Of a stretch of DNA of 15,841 bases, positions 7,632 to 14,525 are shown in pieces. The stretch comes from an uncultured Lachnospiraceae bacterium (GTDB lineage: Bacteria > Bacillota > Clostridia > Lachnospirales > Lachnospiraceae), in contig CANCYO010000063.1 of the NCBI GenBank assembly GCA_947382415.1, forward strand, positions 1 to 15,841, written 5' to 3'. The notes beneath the pieces were generated by a model that searched no databases, was not told the origin of the DNA, and worked only from the letters and a program-made list of their open reading frames with translations. The stretch's first letter is position 1, and the number at the start of each line of letters is the position of its first letter. Made by a program: the position numbers and the translations under genes.

Positions 7632-7660
7632 ATTATACAAAAGGCAGGCCCCGGTGTCAA
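7632..7660 (-). promoter_or_regulatory. Consensus promoter of the tetR-MFS operon
   Basis: On the minus strand TTGACA (7660-7655) and TATAAT (7637-7632) are both perfect and exactly 17 nt apart. The start of transcription should fall near 7625, inside the operator, with about 50 nt of leader before the tetR ATG. The upstream permease gene ends at 7681, only 20 bp away, without an obvious terminator, so some read-through into tetR is possible. Confidence 0.8.
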
Positions 7661-7680
7661 CTGCATTTAGCTGTCTGTTT

Positions 7681-9900
7681 TCACATCAATGTATCATCTC
7701 TGAGCACCTCTGCCAGACTGATTTTGCGCACATTGCGCCATGCAAGATAATATGCCAGCGCCACGGAGCCGAAAACAGCCGCCATAAAAATTCCAACGGG
7801 AACAACCGGCGCCTCCGCCATGAATTCTCCCACATCAACATAGCTTATCCGCAGCATGTACCCTACTGCGAAAACCGCAAGCAGAAGGCTGCGTAAGATC
7901 GGGCCTCCAGCCATGACCAGAGCCTCGATGCAGAACATTTTTCCAAGCTCTCCCGGAGTCATTCCAATGGACAGATACCTTGCGAATTCCCGTTTCCTCT
8001 GACTCACAAATCCCAATGTATTGGAAAACACATTGCCCATGCCGATCACCGCAAGCAAAATGCAAAACCCTCCCAATATAAGCATCATTCCCTGTATCTG
8101 CTTATTATTGTCGGCATATTCCTGAATACGGTTTTCACTTGTTATGGTATATTGCCCGCCCACCAGTCCGGCGATCTCATCCTGAAGCCAGTTCAGTTCC
8201 TCCAATGACGCATCTTCCATGCCGCGGACGCATAGATAGCTGTCCTCTTCCATGCCGCCGATCTCCTCTTTGACCGTTCGCCACAATGATGCAGGAAGAA
8301 AATGCACCAGCTCATAATAATCCAGCGTCGCGTATTCCTCCTTCAAAACAGGGACCTCCTGTGTATAGGAAAGTACCGGCAGCTCTGCAGACCTCTCCTC
8401 ATTACCCCATTGCCGCAAAACACTTACGGCGCTCTCCCCCACTCCCTGTTCTCTGATATAAGGCATGTAAACGGGGTGTCGGAAATCAGGATTTGTCACG
8501 TCACAGATCCGGTTTAATACCACCGCCCCGTCAAGACGCGGCTCAGCGCCAATCTGCTCACAATAAACAAGAAAACTGCTATCGTCCAGTATAACCAGGG
8601 GAGCATTTACCAGAAAACCGCCGTCAACCGCTGTTACATGGCTGTCGGATGCATGGGAAAATCCGCCAAAGGCCTGCATATCCGGGCTCATTTCCTCCTC
8701 TGTGACAATCCTCTTTGCCTTTGCTTTCTGATACACAATGGCGCTCTCCACCCCGGTAAGTCCCCGAACGGCTTCCGTCTCTTCAAACGCATCCACATCT
8801 GCGTCCCTGACTGTGACCATGATGTCCCAAACATTCTGAAATCTTTCAAAATAAGTCTCTCTGGTACTGATCCCGGAAAGAGAAAAAAAGCACTGCATGA
8901 CCGAAAAGGCCAGAAACGAAAACAGGAAGGATAGGGACGCCGTCCGTAAAGCTTTTCGCTGCGCCTTTAACGCGTTGCCGGCCAGCTCCCCCTCCACACC
9001 GAACAGAAGGGCTTCCAAATAAGAATGCTTTCTGCGCTTTAACTGTAATTCTCCGGTATTTTTAATCGCTTCCAGCGGCGTCAGCCTGCTCAGCTTTCCG
9101 GCCGGCAGCCATGCCGAAATCCATATAGTCACAACGGTTACAGACAATGTCAGCGCCAGAACCAGCGGATGATACCCCCAAACAGAATCATGCCTTCCCG
9201 CGATACCGCTTCCCAGCATGACATTTGTCATATGCACAATTCCCATGCTGCCTGCGATTCCCAGCAGATTCCCCAGAATAACCGGTGCGGCACAAAGAGC
9301 TGCCGCCTCCTGCAAAAGACAGGTTCTGATCTGCTTTGGCGTAGCGCCGATACTGGAAAAAATGCCAAACTGATGAATTCTTGCGTTCATAGATACCGCA
9401 AAGGCATTGTGAATGATTACGATCAATGAGACCGACGCCATCACCGTTATTAAAATGAACATCGGAAAGACCAGCCTCGGAGCCGTATCTCCCGAATCCC
9501 GAATCATATACATTGCAAGAAGTCCATAGTGATAGACCAGTTTATCCGGCTGGGCTCCCACCATTTCGGCAATGCGGGGGGAATCGGCGAAAACAGCTCC
9601 CGGGTCATAAAAATACAGATCAAGCGCCGCTTCCCCGCCCTTGTCTGTCACCACCACGACATCCTTCACATTGGCCAGATTTTTTACAGAATCGATATCT
9701 TCCTGTTCAAATGCTCCGATGATCCGGCTATGCCAGCCGCCCTCTTCCAACCCGATCCGCTCCACCTCATACTTCCACATGTTATAAAACAGTCCGCCCA
9801 ACAAGGATAAAAGCAAAGCTGCAATAAATCCCGAAACTCTGACCGACAGGCTTGAAGAACGGTTGTTTTTCACATAACCCGATGAATATTCTCTCCACAT
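7681..9900 (-). CDS. FtsX-like (type VII) ABC transporter permease
   Basis: Permease of about 739 residues with two FtsX-type units. Hydrophobic segments suggest eight transmembrane helices: one near residue 30, an extracytoplasmic loop of about 100 residues, three helices between about 145 and 265, then one near 330, a large loop of about 260 residues, and three helices from about 610 to the end. Conserved FtsX stretches are seen, including FGIFSSIGATPKQIR and FARYLSIGMTPGELGKMF. BceB-type permeases have ten helices, so this is closer to the two-by-four LolCE-like arrangement. The frame opens with a GTG at 9909 that abuts the ribosome binding site; the ATG at 9898-9900 lies 7 nt after GGAGGT and is preferred. 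The ATPase stop lies 5 nt upstream. Expected job: moving or releasing membrane-active peptides or lipids. Confidence 0.88.
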   Translation of the reverse strand: MWREYSSGYVKNNRSSSLSVRVSGFIAALLLSLLGGLFYNMWKYEVERIGLEEGGWHSRIIGAFEQEDIDSVKNLANVKDVVVVTDKGGEAALDLYFYDPGAVFADSPRIAEMVGAQPDKLVYHYGLLAMYMIRDSGDTAPRLVFPMFILITVMASVSLIVIIHNAFAVSMNARIHQFGIFSSIGATPKQIRTCLLQEAAALCAAPVILGNLLGIAGSMGIVHMTNVMLGSGIAGRHDSVWGYHPLVLALTLSVTVVTIWISAWLPAGKLSRLTPLEAIKNTGELQLKRRKHSYLEALLFGVEGELAGNALKAQRKALRTASLSFLFSFLAFSVMQCFFSLSGISTRETYFERFQNVWDIMVTVRDADVDAFEETEAVRGLTGVESAIVYQKAKAKRIVTEEEMSPDMQAFGGFSHASDSHVTAVDGGFLVNAPLVILDDSSFLVYCEQIGAEPRLDGAVVLNRICDVTNPDFRHPVYMPYIREQGVGESAVSVLRQWGNEERSAELPVLSYTQEVPVLKEEYATLDYYELVHFLPASLWRTVKEEIGGMEEDSYLCVRGMEDASLEELNWLQDEIAGLVGGQYTITSENRIQEYADNNKQIQGMMLILGGFCILLAVIGMGNVFSNTLGFVSQRKREFARYLSIGMTPGELGKMFCIEALVMAGGPILRSLLLAVFAVGYMLRISYVDVGEFMAEAPVVPVGIFMAAVFGSVALAYYLAWRNVRKISLAEVLRDDTLM

Positions 9901-9905
9901 AACCG

Positions 9906-10586
9906 TCACCTCCGCCGCTCGTCGCTGATGATACGCCCGTCTTCCACCGTTATGATGCGTTCCGCTTCCAAAGCCACCTTTTCGTCATGAGTAATCAGCA
10001 AAATCGTCTGCTCCAGATTCCGGTTGGAGAGCTTTAACAGGTCAATGATCTCTTTGGAATTTTTCCGGTCCAGATTGCCGGTGGGCTCATCCGCCAGAAG
10101 CAGCGCCGGCCGGTAGATCAGCGAGCGGGCAATGGCAACCCTTTGCTGTTGCCCGCCCGACAACTGATTGGGCAGAGCCTCAAGCCTGTCCGCAATACCC
10201 AGGCCTTTTACAATCTGCTCAAAATAATCCTGATTCGGCTTTTTCCTGTCAAGGGCAAGAGGCATAAGGATATTTTTCCGCACCGTAAGGGTCGGGATCA
10301 GATTATAAAACTGATACACCAGCCCCACCTTCCTGCGCCGGAAAATCGCTGCCTGCGTCCGGTTTAAACCTGACAGCTCAGTCCCGTTGACAACTACCCT
10401 TCCCTCCGTGGGCCTGTCCACACTGCCGATGATATGCAGCAAAGTAGACTTGCCCGAGCCGGACGCTCCGATGACGGCTACAAACTCCCCCTTATTCACT
10501 GCCAGATCAATACCGTCCAGCGCCACCACCTGACTGCCGCCGGATCCGTAGACCTTCCTGACACCCTCACATTTTAAAATCTCCAT
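9906..10586 (-). CDS. ABC transporter ATPase (MacB/BceA/LolD-type)
   Basis: Complete ATP-binding subunit of 226 residues. It has Walker A GASGSGKST (40-48), Q-loop glutamine in VYQF (near 92), signature LSGGQQQR (142-149), Walker B LLLADEPTG (162-170) with catalytic E167, and switch histidine H200 in ITHD. The length and the LSGGQQQR signature are typical of ATPases that drive FtsX-type permeases. AAAGGAG lies 9 nt before the ATG. It sits 90 nt after the histidine kinase gene and its stop is embedded in the permease ribosome binding site, so the two subunits are translated together. It is intact, in contrast to the ATPase at 1955. Confidence 0.93.
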   Translation of the reverse strand: MEILKCEGVRKVYGSGGSQVVALDGIDLAVNKGEFVAVIGASGSGKSTLLHIIGSVDRPTEGRVVVNGTELSGLNRTQAAIFRRRKVGLVYQFYNLIPTLTVRKNILMPLALDRKKPNQDYFEQIVKGLGIADRLEALPNQLSGGQQQRVAIARSLIYRPALLLADEPTGNLDRKNSKEIIDLLKLSNRNLEQTILLITHDEKVALEAERIITVEDGRIISDERRR

Positions 10587-10676
10587 CCGAATTTTCTCCT
10601 TTCGCCTGTATGCCTTTCATAAGGACTGTTCCTCACAGCCTCCACAATGAACAGTATAGCAGACGAAAATTACAAC
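10587..10676 (-). promoter_or_regulatory. Kinase-transporter gap with a dyad and possible -10
   Basis: The 90 nt between the kinase stop and the ATPase start contain ACTGTTC (10625-10631) and GAACAGT (10649-10655), a perfect 7-bp inverted repeat with a 17-nt spacer. On the minus strand TATACT (10658-10653) could be a -10 box that partly overlaps the dyad, with no recognisable -35. Modules of this kind often place an activator-dependent promoter exactly here, so this is a candidate target of the response regulator. The dyad could instead form an RNA hairpin. Confidence 0.35.
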
Positions 10677-11720
10677 TCAGTGACTGTAGAAACGAATTTC
10701 AAAAAGTGCTCCTCCTTCGGGCTTATTGTATGCCCGTATTGTTCCGTTCTGACGCTCAATGATCTCTTTTGCCAGAGCCAGGCCGATTCCGATACCACCC
10801 TCACCCGCATTCTGCCCCCGGTAAAACCGCTCAAAGAGATGCGGAATATCCTCTTTTGCAAACCCTTCCCCTTCATCCCAGATCAGAATCTCCGTATACA
10901 GGGGATTCTGATCATAAGTACAATGAACCGTTCCCCCATGACTGTGCTCCATGCAGTTTTTCATCAGATTCATAACCGCCTCCATGGTCCAGTCCAGATC
11001 GGCACAGATCATCATCTCCCCCAACTCGGGAATCTGAACAGAAACGCCGGAGCTGACCAGCAATTCCTGCAGATTGTCCGCCGCAAGCATAAGCAAAGTA
11101 AAGACGTCCACCTCATTTTTCTGCAAAACCAATGTTCCTGCATCAATTCGGGATAAGACCAGCAGCGCTTCCTGCAGATGCACCAGCCGCAAAAGCTGCT
11201 TCTCCACCTGTTCCAGATGTTCGCTGCCGCCTCTGTCCTTCATCATCCGGACAGACAAAAGGATAGCGGTAATGGGCGTTTTGATCTGATGTGCAATGTT
11301 TGACAGATTGTCCGCAAAATCATTTCTGGCCCGTACCGCCGAATCCTTCGTTTGATACAAAAAGGTCACCGTCTTATAGATTTCATCCTCCAGCCTGGAA
11401 AAATCATCCTCCCCGGAAGCGGAGAGGATGACGGCTTTTCCTGTATTCACCTGTTCCAGATATTCTTCCAGTGCCCGGATTCTCAAGGCTTCCTTTTGAT
11501 TCCGATACCAAAAAGTAAAGAGAAAGAGCAGGACCCCCGCCAGAAAACCCATGGCCGCAAACAGGACGCCGCGCCCGACATCCAAATCCGTAAAATCAGA
11601 TGCGCGCTGCCAAAGCAGACGGTAGTAATGAGAGACCAGCATGACAGAGACGGCAGAAACTATCAGACTTACAGATAAAACGGCTCCAAACGTGACTATG
11701 ATATGTCTTTTCCCGCTCAT
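10677..11720 (-). CDS. Sensor histidine kinase, intramembrane-sensing type
   Basis: Membrane kinase of 347 residues. Two N-terminal transmembrane helices (about 8-30 and 50-71) flank an extracytoplasmic loop of only about 20 residues, too short for a ligand domain, so it probably senses through the membrane or through its partner transporter. The phosphoacceptor is H144 in NIAHQIKTPIT. The ATPase domain has the N-box MNLMKNCMEH (N255), G1 box DEGEGF (282-287), F-box LFERFYRG and G2 box GIGIGLAL. All key residues are present. The ATG overlaps the stop of the response regulator as ATGA, so the two are cotranslated. The downstream FtsX ABC genes point to a detoxification module of the Bce/Vex kind. 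Confidence 0.92.
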   Translation of the reverse strand: MSGKRHIIVTFGAVLSVSLIVSAVSVMLVSHYYRLLWQRASDFTDLDVGRGVLFAAMGFLAGVLLFLFTFWYRNQKEALRIRALEEYLEQVNTGKAVILSASGEDDFSRLEDEIYKTVTFLYQTKDSAVRARNDFADNLSNIAHQIKTPITAILLSVRMMKDRGGSEHLEQVEKQLLRLVHLQEALLVLSRIDAGTLVLQKNEVDVFTLLMLAADNLQELLVSSGVSVQIPELGEMMICADLDWTMEAVMNLMKNCMEHSHGGTVHCTYDQNPLYTEILIWDEGEGFAKEDIPHLFERFYRGQNAGEGGIGIGLALAKEIIERQNGTIRAYNKPEGGALFEIRFYSH

Positions 11721-12388
11721 ACGGTATCCTCCATGCGATAACCCACACTTCTGACTGTTTTCAGGCAGGCCGGCTGGTGAAGCTTATCACGCAGCCGCTT
11801 CATGGTAACTGTCAGGGTGTTATCGTTCACATAATTTCCATTCACATCCCATACCTGCTCCAGGATCTTTTCTCTGGTCACCGTCCTTCCCTTGTGCTGC
11901 ATCAGATACAAAAGCAGTTGATACTCGGCGGCGCTCAGGCTGACCTCCTCGGAATGACAGGCAACAGTGCAACGATTGCGGTCAACCGTGATGCCGTCAC
12001 AGGAGAGATATTGTTCTGCCACATTGCCCGACCTGCGCAGCAGCGCCAAAATCCGCGAGTACAAGACCTCTAACTCAAAGGGCTTTACCACATAATCATC
12101 CGCGCCGCATCCAAAACCCGAAACAATATCTGCGGAATCTCCTCGCACCGTAAGAAAAATAATGGGCAGCTCTCTCCAGTTGCTGCGAATCCACCGGCAC
12201 AGACTATCGCCCCGGCCGTCCGGCATATTCCAGTCCAGCAGCACCAGACCCGGTACACAGTCTTTTAACGCCTGCTCCGCCCTTGCCAGCGTAACACAGA
12301 TTGTCACCCGAAAACCTTTGCCCTCCAGATATTTTTTTACGGCAGATGCAATATCGGGATCATCTTCAATATAATATAAATCAACCAC
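11717..12388 (-). CDS. OmpR/PhoB-family response regulator
   Basis: Two-domain regulator of 223 residues from the chosen start. The receiver (about 1-115) has the acidic pair D9/D10 in YYIEDDPDI, phosphoacceptor D52 in LVLLDWNMPDG, T80 and K102 in VVKPF. The C-terminal winged helix (about 130-222) ends with the usual TLTVTMKRLRDKL and TVRSVGYRMED. An ATG at 12451 is in frame but has no ribosome binding site and adds 21 residues of no receiver character. The GTG at 12386-12388 lies 10 nt after AAAAGGGG and gives MVDLYYIEDD, the normal family start. It is coupled to the kinase gene by an ATGA overlap. Likely target: the ABC genes downstream. Confidence 0.9.
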   Translation of the reverse strand: MVDLYYIEDDPDIASAVKKYLEGKGFRVTICVTLARAEQALKDCVPGLVLLDWNMPDGRGDSLCRWIRSNWRELPIIFLTVRGDSADIVSGFGCGADDYVVKPFELEVLYSRILALLRRSGNVAEQYLSCDGITVDRNRCTVACHSEEVSLSAAEYQLLLYLMQHKGRTVTREKILEQVWDVNGNYVNDNTLTVTMKRLRDKLHQPACLKTVRSVGYRMEDTV

Positions 12389-12469
12389 GGTCTGTTTACC
12401 CCTTTTTGCAATAAACGAAATCACTGTTCCGTCAACATATAGTTTCCCCATAAGAAAATTACTTTGATT

Positions 12470-12901
12470 TTATAAATAGCCCCGCCTCTTTGCTTCGCTA
12501 ATCAAATGCGGTTGGATATCAGGATATGTCCATCTTTCCGGCAATCTGTCCATTATGGCGATTTTCTCAATTTCACTATGCAATTCTGTTTCAAAACATT
12601 TGATATCGGCAAAGAACAACATTCCAAAAGATTCATGTTCTTGATTCAAATTATCAGGCGCTGTAACGGAATATACGCAGACAGGTTCTATATTAAATTC
12701 CAAAGCGCCCGTTTCCTCATACAATTCCCGTTTTGCTGTATCTATTATATTTTCCTGCCTCTCCCGATGACCTCCGGGTACTTCCCATGTATCTCTATCC
12801 TTATGTTTGCAAAACACATATTTATTTTGTGTTTTTGATATTATCACAGCAAATTTAAGCAGTTCGTCTTCTATGCTTTCATAAAATTTCACTTCGGTCA
12901 T
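12470..12901 (-). CDS. Nudix hydrolase
   Basis: Protein of 143 residues with a perfect Nudix box: G44, E50, then R58-E59-L60, E62-E63 and G65 (GX5EX7REUXEEXGU), binding the divalent metal that cleaves nucleoside diphosphates linked to another group. The surrounding pattern, WEVPGG before the box and an early HKDRDTW, resembles 8-oxo-dGTP diphosphatase/YtkD-like members, but substrate cannot be settled. AAGGGA lies 7 nt before the ATG. The gene is noticeably richer in A and T than the two-component genes it precedes, which suggests separate origin. It reads in the same direction as the response regulator, about 80 nt upstream of it. Confidence 0.88.
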   Translation of the reverse strand: MTEVKFYESIEDELLKFAVIISKTQNKYVFCKHKDRDTWEVPGGHRERQENIIDTAKRELYEETGALEFNIEPVCVYSVTAPDNLNQEHESFGMLFFADIKCFETELHSEIEKIAIMDRLPERWTYPDIQPHLISEAKRRGYL

Positions 12902-13019
12902 TTCAGTTATCCCTTCATTTTTATCCTGTACCTAACCCCAAATGCCTGTATCAATCACCTTACCATACTTCGCCGCGTTACTTTTCAGTGTACCTCATAT
13001 ATACCGATTGACAAATACA

Positions 13020-13068
13020 ACAAAAAACGCCCTTAACCATGAGTTCCTACCCACAGCTAAGGGCGTTT
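13020..13068 (-). terminator. Rho-independent terminator downstream of guaA
   Basis: AAACGCCCTTA (13025-13035) and TAAGGGCGTTT (13058-13068) form a perfect 11-bp stem with a 22-nt loop. Read on the minus strand the stem is followed at once by TTTTTTGTTGT, as expected of an intrinsic terminator. It lies about 170 nt after the guaA stop. On the plus strand there is only a short T run. Confidence 0.75.
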
Positions 13069-13161
13069 CTAACATGGATTTATTTCAGCCATCCAAACCT
13101 CTTGCAAGTCATTCTGCCACATATAAACTATCAGACAACAAGAATAATCACACTCAAACGA

Positions 13162-13182
13162 CTGTTATCAATCTGTTATCAA
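13162..13182. repeat. Two tandem copies of a 10-bp sequence
   Basis: CTGTTATCAA occurs at 13162-13171 and again at 13173-13182, an 11-bp period, so both copies face nearly the same side of the helix. The pair lies about 60 bp from the 3' end of guaA. Spaced direct repeats of this size are typical of protein-binding sites, for example recombinase arm sites; the function here is unknown. Confidence 0.5.
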
Positions 13183-13240
13183 AAGACCTTACCAAAGCCT
13201 GCAAACCCGCATAAACACCAGTTTCCCGCAACTTCCTGCC

Positions 13241-14224
13241 TTATTCAAATTCTATCGTCCCGGTAGGCTTCGGCGTAAAGTCATACAGCACCCTGTTCAC
13301 GCCCGGCACCTCATGGGTAATCCGATCCACCAGACGGCACATAAGGTCATAGGGAATATTTTCCACCGTGGCGGTCATCGCATCGGTGGTATTCACCGCG
13401 CGGATGATTACGGACCACTCAAAGGCGCGCTTTCCGTCTTTGATTCCGGTAGATTTGAAGTCGGGCACCACGGTAAAATACTGCCACACTTTGCCCTCCA
13501 GGCCGTTCTTTGCAAACTCTTCCCGCAGGATTGCGTCCGATTCGCGCACTGCTTCCAGTCTGTCGCGGGTAATGGCGCCGGGGCAGCGAACGCCAAGCCC
13601 GGGGCCGGGGAAGGGCTGACGGTAAACCATGCCGTCCGGCAAACCTAACTGTCGGCCAACCATACGCACCTCATCCTTGAACAGGATCTTCACAGGTTCA
13701 ACAAGCTCAAAGTTCATATCTTCTGGCAGACCGCCCGCATTGTGATGCGCCTTGATCCCTTTCTCGCTCTCCAGAATATCCGGCCAGATGGTTCCCTGTG
13801 CCAGAAAATCAATGCCGTCCAACTTGCGCGCCTCCTCGGCAAACACCTCAATGAACTCTCCGCCTATGATCATTCTCTTCTGCTCAGGGTCCGTCACACC
13901 TGCCAACTTGTCCAGAAAACGATCCGTCGCGTCCACATAGATCAGATTCGCTTTCATCTGATTGCGGAACACCTCGATGACCTGCTCAGGTTCACCCTTT
14001 CTCAAAAGTCCGTGATTTACATGAACGCAAACCAACTGCTGCCCGATTGCCCTGATCAAAAGCGCGGCCACCACAGACGAATCCACGCCGCCGGAAAGTG
14101 CAAGCAGCACCTTTCTGTCGCCTACCTGCGCCTGAATCTCCGCCACCTGCTCCTCAATAAAAGCATCCGCCAATTCGGGAGTCGTAATTCTCACCATATC
14201 ATCCGGTCTTCTGTCCATTGCCAT
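13241..14224 (-). CDS. guaA: GMP synthase, stand-alone ATP-pyrophosphatase subunit
   Basis: Catalyses the last step of GMP synthesis: XMP is adenylylated with ATP and aminated. The 327 residues contain the P-loop SGGVDSS (44-50) of the N-type ATP pyrophosphatase fold, the XMP-binding region PFPGPGLGVRCPG (about 205-218), and the C-terminal dimerisation domain ending KPTGTIEFE. Usual bacterial GuaA has about 510-520 residues because a class I glutamine amidotransferase of about 190 residues comes first; that domain is wholly absent. GGAGG lies 7 nt before the ATG and a promoter lies just upstream, so this is an organised gene and not a fresh truncation. Archaea make GMP synthase as two proteins in this way. 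It would need a separate glutaminase partner or free ammonia; no partner is in the window. Confidence 0.9.
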   Translation of the reverse strand: MAMDRRPDDMVRITTPELADAFIEEQVAEIQAQVGDRKVLLALSGGVDSSVVAALLIRAIGQQLVCVHVNHGLLRKGEPEQVIEVFRNQMKANLIYVDATDRFLDKLAGVTDPEQKRMIIGGEFIEVFAEEARKLDGIDFLAQGTIWPDILESEKGIKAHHNAGGLPEDMNFELVEPVKILFKDEVRMVGRQLGLPDGMVYRQPFPGPGLGVRCPGAITRDRLEAVRESDAILREEFAKNGLEGKVWQYFTVVPDFKSTGIKDGKRAFEWSVIIRAVNTTDAMTATVENIPYDLMCRLVDRITHEVPGVNRVLYDFTPKPTGTIEFE

Positions 14225-14257
14225 TTCAATTCCTCCACTTTAACCAAATTTATATTT

Positions 14258-14286
14258 ATTATGACTCAACCGGCCTGACATTTCAA
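14258..14286 (-). promoter_or_regulatory. Promoter of the guaA-like gene
   Basis: On the minus strand TTGAAA (14286-14281) and CATAAT (14263-14258) are 17 nt apart, one mismatch in each box from consensus. Transcription would start near 14251, about 27 nt before the ATG and just upstream of GGAGG. Finding a proper promoter and ribosome binding site directly before the short protein supports it being a genuine start. Confidence 0.55.
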
Positions 14287-14381
14287 CCTGTTTTTGAAAA
14301 GAAATATAAAGGGAAATATTATGCAAATTTTATGCAGACAAAATTATTTTGTGATATAATCTGCGCAGCCTGCTGTGCCAG

Positions 14382-14525
14382 ACGAAAATCCCCTGTGATT
14401 TTACGGAATACACCAGCGCCGAACCGCTGCTGGCGGATTTGGAAAGCCGGCAGAAAACATTTGACCTCTATGCCTTCCATTACCTGATCAAACCCGTGTG
14501 CCTTGAGGATGTGACGGAGGTTCTT
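14382..14525 (+). pseudogene. Fragment of a LytTR-type response regulator
   Basis: The plus strand encodes IPCDFTEYTSAEPLLADLE, then SRQKTFDL, and directly YAFHYLIKPVCLEDVTEVL. The first part matches the middle of LytTR-family receivers just before the phosphorylated aspartate (usually ...FDL-hhLDI). The second matches the end of the receiver around the conserved lysine (AFHYLxKP). The phosphoacceptor aspartate and the strands between, about 40 residues in relatives, are missing at about 14469. The N-terminal acidic residues and the whole LytTR DNA-binding domain are also absent. No start with a ribosome binding site is seen. This is a decayed gene that once belonged with the sensor kinase remnant that follows. 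Confidence 0.65.

Larger units (their letters stand above)
12902..13240. other. 339-bp gene-free stretch between guaA and the Nudix gene
   Basis: AT-rich stretch with no convincing gene. Two short plus-strand frames (12942-13214 and 13039-13266) have no ribosome binding site, run across the terminator hairpin, and resemble nothing I know. It holds the hairpin at 13025-13068 and a short tandem repeat at 13162-13182, both listed separately. The Nudix promoter must lie here on the minus strand, but I see only weak boxes. Confidence 0.6.

Noticed and set aside
12389..12451. ATG start at 12451 for the response regulator
   Set aside because: It lacks a Shine-Dalgarno sequence and adds 21 residues before the receiver; the GTG at 12388 gives a normal receiver start. 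Not fully excluded.
12644..12652. ATTCAAATT inside the Nudix gene as a second copy of the guaA 3' end (att repeat)
   Set aside because: Only nine matching bases in AT-rich DNA; expected by chance.
13130..13240. C-terminal tail of a tyrosine integrase: the minus strand after the guaA stop stays open for 28 codons (ending in FDNRLITVV)
   Set aside because: It runs away from guaA and starts right at the guaA stop, so there is no room for the rest of an integrase. The resemblance is only impressionistic, and 28 open codons are not significant.
12942..13266. Small plus-strand genes in the guaA-Nudix gap
   Set aside because: No ribosome binding sites, they cross the terminator hairpin and the guaA end, and they have no recognisable motif.
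14338..14352. 15-bp palindrome ACAAAA-TTA-TTTTGT next to TATAAT (14355-14360) as a regulated promoter for the LytTR remnant
   Set aside because: AT-rich palindromes of this size are common, there is no proper -35 box, and the downstream gene is dead.
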